DNA of 5,799 nt from Treponema sp. (GTDB taxonomy: Bacteria; Spirochaetota; Spirochaetia; Treponematales; Breznakiellaceae). Under the pieces are notes generated by a model. It saw only the letters and a program-made list of their open reading frames with translations. It had not been told where the DNA came from and searched no databases. The translations under genes were made by a program, and so were the position numbers. Shown one piece after another: positions 1 through 4,671 of this stretch. Within the stretch, counting starts at the first letter, position 1. Every line of letters starts with the position of its first letter. Where the stretch lies: assembly GCA_009786625.1 (NCBI GenBank), contig WQRT01000097.1:895-6693 (forward strand), read 5' to 3'.

Positions 1-113
1 TTTTTTTCTATATAAATATTTGATTTAAAATTTTTAGTATTCTGCACCAAAATGGCGGAAGGACGCGCGTGAATGCCTGCTCTGTTTATTACTGTAACAG
101 TTCTTTCTGTCAT
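1..113 (-). CDS. ptsH: HPr, phosphocarrier protein of the PTS (N-terminal part, cut by window edge)
   Basis: Reading leftward from ATG at 113-111, the frame is open to the window edge and gives 37 codons beginning MTERTVTVINRAGIHARPSA. The GIHARPS motif puts the phosphorylatable histidine at residue 15, exactly as in HPr of the phosphoenolpyruvate:sugar phosphotransferase system. Full HPr is about 85-90 residues, so roughly 50 residues, including the regulatory Ser46 site modified by HprK, lie outside the window. A GGAAGG ribosome site (118-123) lies 4 nt before the ATG. A GTG directly abuts the ATG upstream (116-114) and could also serve, but the ATG gives the canonical N-terminus. The gene starts 10 bp after the hprK stop, so the two are almost certainly co-transcribed. 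In the family, HPr is cytoplasmic: it relays phosphate via His15 and acts as a regulator when Ser46 is phosphorylated. I cannot tell whether this organism has a full sugar-transporting PTS or only a regulatory remnant, as in some spirochaetes. Confidence 0.93.
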   Translation of the reverse strand, partial: MTERTVTVINRAGIHARPSAILVQNTKNFKSNIYIEK

Positions 114-117
114 CACG

Positions 118-123
118 CCTTCC
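118..123 (-). promoter_or_regulatory. Ribosome binding site of ptsH
   Basis: The minus-strand sequence GGAAGG lies immediately after the hprK stop codon (126-124) and 4 nt before the ptsH ATG. It supports the start chosen for the partial HPr gene and close coupling of the two genes. Confidence 0.7.
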
Positions 124-1113
124 TTATATTACATCATCGTGTCCGAAGAACACGGATCTTGTGGCGTCGCTTTCAATCCATTTAAGAATATTTTTATTAA
201 ATTCTTTGGATGAATGATAGCCCATAAATTTCAATCTTTCGTTCATCGCGGCGGTTTCTATGATGATTGGAATATTTCTTCCCGGCTTAACAGGAATTGT
301 CAGCTTTGGAATATTTACTCCTAAAAGTTCGACGGTATGATCTTCGGCTCCAAGCCTGTCGTAATTTTTTTGTGAATCCCATTCTTCAAGTTCAACGACA
401 AGCTGAATCTCTTTACGATCCCTTATCGCTCCGACTCCGAAAAGATGCGTAATATTGATTATTCCGGGTCCGCGTATTTCCATATGATGCCCGATGATTT
501 TGTTCGCGCCCGCGCCCATCAATGTGTTTCCATTGATACAGTTAATTTCCACGACATCATCGGCGACAAGCCGGTGCCCGTGGTGGATCAGCTCCAGAGC
601 TGTCTCGCTTTTTCCAACGCCGGATTCACCCTGTATTAAAATGCCCAGCCCGTAGACTTCTACAAGCACGCCGTGGACAACCTGGCGCGGAGAAAATATT
701 CTTGACAAGATGCGCATTATTCTCGAGGAAAAATCCGCAGATCCTAAATCGGTCTGTAAAATCGGGCATTGCGCGTTTTCGGCTATATCAAAGAAATCCT
801 TGTGGGGAGTGTAATTATGCGTAAAAATACAACAAGGCATAGGGTAACTGAACATTTCCTTGATTGAATCGATATTCCCGTCATTCTCCAGCCTGCGCAG
901 ATACGACGCTTCCCCGCGCCCGAAAAGCTGAATTCTCTGATAGGCGAAATCCTCAAAAAAGCCCATTATAGCGCCCATCGGTCTGTTTAAGTCCGGTATA
1001 TCTATCGGCCTTCCAAGCCCCCTTCTCCCGCCTATACAGCGAAGATTAAGAGAGTTATGTTCCTTTAGATCCAGGTCGATAAGGTCAAGTACCGTAAATA
1101 CCCTGTCCGCCAT
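124..1113 (-). CDS. hprK: HPr kinase/phosphorylase
   Basis: This 329-residue protein has the family's usual length (about 310-330) and layout. An N-terminal domain (about 1-130) precedes the kinase domain. That domain shows the H-G-V-L motif with His147, the P-loop GESGVGKS (162-169), HRLVADDVVEI (180-190) with paired Asp185/186, the HprK signature MEIRGPGIINI (211-221), and PVKPGRN (275-280) near the C-terminus. The family phosphorylates HPr on Ser46 using ATP or pyrophosphate and reverses this by phosphorolysis, acting as a cytoplasmic metabolic sensor. The substrate gene ptsH follows directly. The start at 1113 is preferred because MADRVFTVLDLIDL matches the usual HprK N-terminus. There is no Shine-Dalgarno sequence upstream, and a candidate -10 box ends only 6 nt before the ATG, so the mRNA may be leaderless. 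All key motifs are intact. Confidence 0.96.
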   Translation of the reverse strand: MADRVFTVLDLIDLDLKEHNSLNLRCIGGRRGLGRPIDIPDLNRPMGAIMGFFEDFAYQRIQLFGRGEASYLRRLENDGNIDSIKEMFSYPMPCCIFTHNYTPHKDFFDIAENAQCPILQTDLGSADFSSRIMRILSRIFSPRQVVHGVLVEVYGLGILIQGESGVGKSETALELIHHGHRLVADDVVEINCINGNTLMGAGANKIIGHHMEIRGPGIINITHLFGVGAIRDRKEIQLVVELEEWDSQKNYDRLGAEDHTVELLGVNIPKLTIPVKPGRNIPIIIETAAMNERLKFMGYHSSKEFNKNILKWIESDATRSVFFGHDDVI

Positions 1114-1119
1114 GTTTCA

Positions 1120-1148
1120 AGTGTAGCGGAAAATTTGATAGTATTCAA
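1120..1148 (-). promoter_or_regulatory. Candidate sigma70-type promoter of hprK-ptsH
   Basis: On the minus strand, TTGAAT (1148-1143) and TACACT (1125-1120) are separated by exactly 17 nt. Each matches 4 of 6 consensus positions. Transcription from it would start about at the hprK ATG (1113-1111), leaving essentially no leader. This is a by-eye motif match without experimental support. Confidence 0.4.
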
Positions 1149-1187
1149 TGTGTCATTCACAATATAAACAAGGCAAACCAGCGGGTC

Positions 1188-1216
1188 TATGTTATTATTT
1201 TCCATATAATAATATA
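1188..1216. repeat. AT-rich imperfect inverted repeat
   Basis: Arms 1188-1198 and 1206-1216 pair over 11 positions, with one G-T wobble, around a 7-nt loop. It is made almost wholly of A and T, in AT-rich DNA upstream of hprK, so chance is a real alternative. Confidence 0.3.
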
Positions 1217-1247
1217 AGACATATGCTTGCTAATTTAATGCTCCTCG

Positions 1248-1259
1248 TTACTCGAGTAA
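1248..1259. promoter_or_regulatory. Perfect 12-bp palindrome, possible operator
   Basis: TTACTCGAGTAA reads identically on both strands. It lies in the divergent intergenic region about 100 bp upstream of the predicted hprK promoter. A dimeric repressor or activator could bind such a site, but no regulator is identified and only one copy is seen here. Confidence 0.35.
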
Positions 1260-1298
1260 AGTTAATATGAACATAGCCATGTTATGCATCTCAGGTAA

Positions 1299-1317
1299 AT
1301 TTATGCAACGCATAAAT
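1299..1317. promoter_or_regulatory. 8-bp inverted repeat with 3-nt centre, possible operator
   Basis: ATTTATGC (1299-1306) and GCATAAAT (1310-1317) are perfect reverse complements around AAC. The spacing suits a dimeric helix-turn-helix protein. The repeat ends 5 bp before the large inverted repeat. TTATGCA also occurs at 1282-1288, giving a partial third half-site. Function is inferred from symmetry only. Confidence 0.35.
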
Positions 1318-1322
1318 AACAC

Positions 1323-1507
1323 ACAGAGCAGTCTGGGGAGAGAGGGCAGGGTAAAACCATTTTGCGGTTCCTCGCTGGAGAGACCTGACCATTAAAACCA
1401 AATTCATTATCGTTTATAACATTGATAAACATGGTTTTAATGGTTAGGGCTCGGAAGCGAATTCCAAGCAAGGTTTTTCCCTGCCCTCTCTCCCCAGACT
1501 GCTCTGT
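1323..1507. repeat. 185-bp long inverted repeat (MITE-like or structured-RNA element)
   Basis: The terminal 29 bp (1323-1351) are the perfect reverse complement of 1479-1507, starting ACAGAGCAGTCTGGGG. Pairing continues to 1358/1472 with one mismatch (1352/1478), giving 35 of 36 paired. A divergent internal stretch follows (1359-1383 against 1449-1471). Next comes a second stem, 1384-1400 with 1432-1448, whose inner 13 bp are perfect. A small apical hairpin, GTTTAT (1412-1417) with ATAAAC (1425-1430), closes it around a 7-nt loop. TAAAACCA appears twice in the left arm (1352-1359, 1393-1400). There is no coding frame inside and no convincing target-site duplication, although weak pairing runs a few bp further out (1319-1321 with 1509-1511). 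The element lies between the two divergent promoters, outside both predicted transcripts. It may be a non-autonomous transposon-like repeat, a structured RNA or a cruciform site; the sequence alone does not decide. The inverted repeat itself is certain. Confidence 0.9.
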
Positions 1508-1521
1508 ATGTCATCTAAGTC

Positions 1522-1550
1522 TCGACAAAAATTGTTTTTTCCCGTAACAT
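1522..1550 (+). promoter_or_regulatory. Candidate promoter of serC-serA
   Basis: TCGACA (1522-1527, 5 of 6 consensus positions) and TAACAT (1545-1550, 4 of 6) are spaced by 17 nt. An alternative uses TTGTTT (1532-1537) and TATTAT (1556-1561) with 18 nt. Both begin downstream of the large inverted repeat, so the repeat would sit upstream of the transcript rather than in its leader. Confidence 0.4.
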
Positions 1551-1580
1551 AAGGTTATTATCAATTAACTGGAGAAAAAC

Positions 1581-2678
1581 ATGCGAGTCTACAATTTTTC
1601 ACCCGGTCCTTCGGCGCTTCCTCTGGCGGTTTTAGAAAAAGCCGCGTCGGAAATTCAAGATGTCAACGGAACAGGGCAGTCTGTAATGGAAATGAGCCAC
1701 CGTTCAAAGGATTATAAGCCCATTTTCGAAAAAACCGAATCTTTGCTCAGGGAGCTTATGGGTATTCCTGCCAATTATAAAGTTCTCTTTTTACAAGGCG
1801 GCGCGTCTTTACAGTTCGCGATGGTTCCTTTGAATCTTGCGGCAGGGGATGCGCCCGGTCAGGGTAAGAAAGCCGCTTATATTGATACAGGTATTTGGGC
1901 TGAAAAAGCCGCGAAAGAAGCGTCAAAATATGCCGCGGTTGATGTAAGGGCAAGTTCGAAGGACAAAGCCTACACTTACATTCCTGACGCTCCTCCCGCT
2001 CAATCGGGAGACGCCTATTATCATATAACATTGAACAATACGATCGTCGGCACTAAATGGGATAAAATCCCTAACACCGGCTCTGTCCCCCTAATTTCTG
2101 ATATTTCAAGCTGTATTCTTTCCGAGCCGATTGATGTCAGCAAGTTTGGTATTCTTTATGCCGGCGCGCAGAAGAACCTCGGTCCTGCGGGAACTACAGT
2201 TGTCATTATCCGCGATGATCTGATTGGGCATGCGCCTGCATGGACGCCGGTTATGCTGCGCTATGATACTCATGCTTCAGAAGGATCGATGTACAATACT
2301 CCGCCATGCTACGGCATCTATATTATCGGTCTTGTGCTAGAGTGGTTAAAAAACCTTGGCGGCGTTGAGGCAATGGCGAAATTGAACCGGGAAAAAGCGA
2401 ATATGTTTTACAGTTATCTTGACAGCTCAAAAGTTTTTTATTCGCCTGTAGAAAAACCTTTCCGCAGTTTGATGAATATTCCGTTTGTTACAATGGCGGA
2501 TGATGACGCGAAAAAGACCGAACAGGAAACGCGCTTTGTAAAAGAAGCCGCCGCGGCAGGTCTTGTAAATCTCGCCGGGCATCGTCTTGTCGGCGGAATG
2601 AGGGCAAGCATTTATAACGCTATGCCTATTGACGGAGTAAAAGCGTTAATCAATTTTATGGATAAATTTGTAAAGTAA
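1581..2678 (+). CDS. serC: Phosphoserine aminotransferase
   Basis: This 365-residue protein matches the family's length (about 360). It is a fold-type I pyridoxal-phosphate (PLP) enzyme that converts 3-phosphohydroxypyruvate and glutamate to O-phosphoserine and 2-oxoglutarate, the second step of phosphorylated serine synthesis. It can also act in vitamin B6 synthesis in some bacteria. Visible hallmarks are the N-terminal FSPGPSALP (6-14), SHRS (39-42), the cofactor-phosphate loop GGASLQF (73-79), Trp107 for ring stacking, Asp174 in ISDISS, the Schiff-base Lys198 in AGAQKNLGPAG, and Arg341 in GGMRAS for substrate carboxylate binding. The residue numbers closely track the E. coli enzyme. GGAG (1571-1574), 6 nt before the ATG, supports the start. 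It is followed after 10 bp by serA, whose product makes its substrate. Nothing is truncated or odd. Confidence 0.97.
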   Translation: MRVYNFSPGPSALPLAVLEKAASEIQDVNGTGQSVMEMSHRSKDYKPIFEKTESLLRELMGIPANYKVLFLQGGASLQFAMVPLNLAAGDAPGQGKKAAYIDTGIWAEKAAKEASKYAAVDVRASSKDKAYTYIPDAPPAQSGDAYYHITLNNTIVGTKWDKIPNTGSVPLISDISSCILSEPIDVSKFGILYAGAQKNLGPAGTTVVIIRDDLIGHAPAWTPVMLRYDTHASEGSMYNTPPCYGIYIIGLVLEWLKNLGGVEAMAKLNREKANMFYSYLDSSKVFYSPVEKPFRSLMNIPFVTMADDDAKKTEQETRFVKEAAAAGLVNLAGHRLVGGMRASIYNAMPIDGVKALINFMDKFVK

Positions 2679-2688
2679 AGGTAATTAT

Positions 2689-3855
2689 ATGTATCGTATT
2701 CAAACATTAAATAAAATCTCTCCCATAGGGCTGGATCTTTTTCCGAAGGATAAGTATGAGGTTGCGGGTGATATTAAAAATCCCGACGCGGTTTTGGTAC
2801 GCAGCGCCGACATGAACGGCATTGAGATTCCATCTTCCGTGCAGGCAATCGCGAGAGCGGGAGCGGGCTACAACAATATTCCCGTTAAACCTTGCAGCGA
2901 AAGGGGAATTGTTGTTTTTAACACTCCCGGCGCGAACGCGAACGCCGTTAAAGAACTTACACTCGCCGCGATGCTTCTTTCGTCCAGAAATATTATCGGC
3001 GGGATCAACTGGGTATCTTCCGCCGCCGATAAGAGCGATGTCGCCGAGCTTATTGAAAAAGAAAAATCAAAATTTACAGGGCCGGAGATAAAGGGAAAAA
3101 CTCTCGGCGTTGTCGGGCTTGGCGCAATCGGCGTAATGGTCGCCAATGACGCGATCGCCCTCGGCATGAACGTTGTTGGTTTTGATCCGTACATCTCCGT
3201 GGATGCCGCGTGGAATTTATCGCGGGAAGTGATCCGCGCTGAAAGCCTTGACAGCCTGCTTTCTAAATCCGATTATGTTACGCTGCACATTCCTCAGAGC
3301 GACGCGACCAAGGGTATTCTTGACGGAGATAAGTTTCGCATAATGAAACAGGACGCGCGGGTTATTAATTTTTCAAGGAACGCGCTTGTAAAGGACAAGG
3401 ATATAATTGAAGCGCTTGAAGCCGGAAAACTCGGCGCCTATGTTACTGATTTCCCGTCACAGGCGCTTTTGGCATGCAAAAAAGTTATCGGTATTCCTCA
3501 TCTTGGAGCGTCCACTCCCGAAGCCGAGGACAACTGCGCGGTAATGGCTGTAATGCAGTTGATGGATTACCTTGAGTGCGGGGAAGTGCGTAATTCCGTA
3601 AACTTTCCGCGCTGCAAACTTGAACAGCGTTACCCGTACAGGCTACTAGTTGTAAACCGCAATATTCCCAATATGGTAGGGCAGATTACCACAAGCCTCG
3701 CGGGCGCGAATGTCAACATCCAAGATTTGATCAACCACCACCGCGATGATTACGGTTTTAATATAATCGATACCGAACAGAAAATTCCCGATTCGGTATT
3801 GGATCAGATTCGTAAGGTCGAAGGAATAATCAGAGTCAGAGTCATTGAAAATTAA
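2689..3855 (+). CDS. serA: D-3-phosphoglycerate dehydrogenase with C-terminal ACT domain
   Basis: This 388-residue protein is of the short SerA type: catalytic and NAD domains followed directly by an ACT domain. It oxidises 3-phosphoglycerate to 3-phosphohydroxypyruvate, the first step of serine synthesis and the substrate for the neighbouring SerC. Visible are ARAGAGYNNIPV (55-66), the Rossmann GLGAIG (143-148) with Asp166 as adenosine-ribose ligand, Arg230 in NFSR, and His271 in PHLGAST. The ACT domain starts near 318 (LLVVNRNIPNMVGQI) and may bind serine for feedback control. In classical SerA the catalytic Glu sits in D-V-F-x-x-E-P. Here the matching stretch is DFPSQAL (254-260), with no acidic residue where the Glu is expected. 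This could be a subfamily feature, so I keep the assignment. AAAGG (2677-2681), overlapping the serC stop, lies 7 nt before the ATG. The genes are surely co-transcribed. Confidence 0.94.
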   Translation: MYRIQTLNKISPIGLDLFPKDKYEVAGDIKNPDAVLVRSADMNGIEIPSSVQAIARAGAGYNNIPVKPCSERGIVVFNTPGANANAVKELTLAAMLLSSRNIIGGINWVSSAADKSDVAELIEKEKSKFTGPEIKGKTLGVVGLGAIGVMVANDAIALGMNVVGFDPYISVDAAWNLSREVIRAESLDSLLSKSDYVTLHIPQSDATKGILDGDKFRIMKQDARVINFSRNALVKDKDIIEALEAGKLGAYVTDFPSQALLACKKVIGIPHLGASTPEAEDNCAVMAVMQLMDYLECGEVRNSVNFPRCKLEQRYPYRLLVVNRNIPNMVGQITTSLAGANVNIQDLINHHRDDYGFNIIDTEQKIPDSVLDQIRKVEGIIRVRVIEN

Positions 3856-3865
3856 TTAAAAACAA

Positions 3866-3883
3866 ATATCCCTGACGGGATGT
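3866..3883. repeat. Small hairpin between serA and the transglycosylase gene
   Basis: ATCCC (3868-3872) and GGGAT (3877-3881) pair around TGAC, extended by one T-G and one A-T pair to seven pairs. There is no downstream T-run on the plus strand, so it does not look like a terminator for serA. Its right arm contains the GGGA (3877-3880) that is one of two weak ribosome-site candidates for the next gene. Confidence 0.35.
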
Positions 3884-3893
3884 ATGGAATGAG

Positions 3894-4625
3894 ATGGATT
3901 TATCATTTCGAAAAATTGATATTGAATTTGTAATACCCCTGTTCGCGGGGGTATTCTGTTCTCTGTTCGCATGTACAATGGCAGGTATTTATTTCGATCT
4001 GTTCCCAAAACCTGTTCAGACCGAGGCTGAGGTTGTTATCGAAGAGGAAGAAGAAGAGGAGGAAGAGGTTTTTCTTTTTTCCGTATCGGAAGTTATTCCC
4101 GATCCTGTGCTGGAATATTACCGAAACCCGGAATACCGCGAATGGGTTATAGATTTTTTCGCTGTAATCTGTTCGCGCCGGGAAATCGCGCTGGCTATTC
4201 TTGATTCCGCCGATGAGTTTAATGTGCCTCCGGCGCTTGCTTTCGCTTTAAGCTGGGAAGAAAGCCGTTTTAACCATGCCGCCGTGAACCGCGGCAACCG
4301 CGACGGCAGTGTAGACCGCGGTTTGTTTCAATTGAATAACCGCTCTTTTCCGAATCTTGATATCGCCTCGTTTTTCAACATCAATTCAAACGCGCGTTAC
4401 GGTGTAAGTCATCTGCGCTACTGCCTTGATACAGGCGGCACCGAAATTTCCGCTTTGGCGATTTATAACGCCGGAGCCGGAAGAGTAAGGTCAACCGGTG
4501 CGCCTCATGTTACGTTAAACTACATAAGCCGCATCCTTGAAAACCGCCGCCGGATAGAAACAAGGTTTCATTCCAGATTGATCAGGGAAGAAGAATCACG
4601 CCTTGCGGAAGCGGGGATTGAGTAA
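3894..4625 (+). CDS. Membrane-anchored lytic transglycosylase (SLT domain)
   Basis: This 243-residue protein probably cleaves the beta-1,4 bond between N-acetylmuramic acid and N-acetylglucosamine in peptidoglycan, outside the cytoplasmic membrane. Residues 12-33 form a hydrophobic segment after a short charged N-terminus: a membrane anchor, or a lipoprotein signal if LFAC (24-27) is a relaxed lipobox. A linker with nine consecutive Glu (50-58) follows. The SLT domain (about 95-225) has FALSWEESRFN with catalytic Glu123, GLFQLN (143-148), RYGVSHLRYC (168-177) and ALAIYNAGAGRV (187-198), all typical of family 1 transglycosylases. ATG 3894 is the first in-frame start after a stop at 3873-3875. 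GGA (3886-3888), 5 nt upstream, or GGGA (3877-3880) may be the ribosome site; both are weak. It lies 38 bp after serA without a visible terminator, so read-through is likely, though no functional link to serine synthesis is evident. No gene symbol is justified. Confidence 0.88.
   Translation: MDLSFRKIDIEFVIPLFAGVFCSLFACTMAGIYFDLFPKPVQTEAEVVIEEEEEEEEEVFLFSVSEVIPDPVLEYYRNPEYREWVIDFFAVICSRREIALAILDSADEFNVPPALAFALSWEESRFNHAAVNRGNRDGSVDRGLFQLNNRSFPNLDIASFFNINSNARYGVSHLRYCLDTGGTEISALAIYNAGAGRVRSTGAPHVTLNYISRILENRRRIETRFHSRLIREEESRLAEAGIE
3932..3955 (+). repeat. 8-bp perfect hairpin in the early transglycosylase coding sequence
   Basis: AATACCCC (3932-3939) and GGGGTATT (3948-3955) pair perfectly around an 8-nt loop TGTTCGCG, at codons 13-21 of the transglycosylase gene. 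CTGTTCGC recurs at 3939-3946 and 3963-3970. It encodes part of the hydrophobic anchor, so coding constraint may explain it. A hairpin this close to the start could also slow translation. Confidence 0.5.
4041..4067 (+). repeat. Glu-codon tract (nine GAA/GAG codons)
   Basis: Nine consecutive glutamate codons, mixed GAA and GAG, form a purine-only run in the linker between the membrane anchor and the SLT domain. The tract could vary in length by replication slippage. It would make a highly acidic spacer. Confidence 0.8.
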
Positions 4626-4671
4626 CAGAATTTGCCGCGGACTACACTAACAGACACGAACGAGAAAATTT
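4626..4671. other. Convergent gap between the transglycosylase and GH5 genes
   Basis: This 46-bp gap holds the end point of two converging transcripts. I see only the 6-bp palindrome CCGCGG (4635-4640) and an A/T run near 4665-4680. No hairpin followed by a T-tract is visible on either strand, so termination here is not explained by an intrinsic terminator. Confidence 0.6.

Larger units (their letters stand above)
1114..1580. other. Gene-free region between divergent hprK and serC
   Basis: I see no coding frame with a ribosome site, and no tRNA-like or rRNA-like sequence in these 467 bp. The left third (about 1140-1320) is AT-rich. Items with visible structure are the two candidate promoters at its edges, an AT-rich hairpin (1188-1216), two short palindromes (1248-1259, 1299-1317) and the large inverted repeat (1323-1507). 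The stretch between the promoters (about 1149-1521) is not needed for either gene's core promoter and may hold regulatory sites or inserted DNA. Confidence 0.8.

Noticed and set aside
445..639. 64-codon plus-strand open frame inside hprK
   Set aside because: It lies fully antisense to the P-loop and signature region of an intact hprK, has no ribosome site and resembles nothing; it is a shadow.
1149..1322. tRNA, small RNA or small gene in the AT-rich part of the divergent region
   Set aside because: I see no cloverleaf, and no start codon with a ribosome site leading a sustained frame.
1323..1507. Large inverted repeat read as an intrinsic terminator or CRISPR repeat pair
   Set aside because: It is far longer than a terminator, has no T-tract and sits between divergent gene starts. 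The two copies are inverted, not direct, and there is no spacer series.
1756..2031. 91-codon minus-strand open frame inside serC
   Set aside because: Antisense to conserved SerC sequence, with arginine- and proline-rich composition typical of a shadow frame.
2822..3194. Overlapping open frames on both strands inside serA
   Set aside because: They coincide with conserved SerA domains and show no domain or ribosome site.
3866..3883. Hairpin after serA as an intrinsic terminator
   Set aside because: There is no T-run follows on the plus strand, and a co-directional gene starts 10 bp later. A T-rich run occurs only in minus-strand orientation, where no gene ends.
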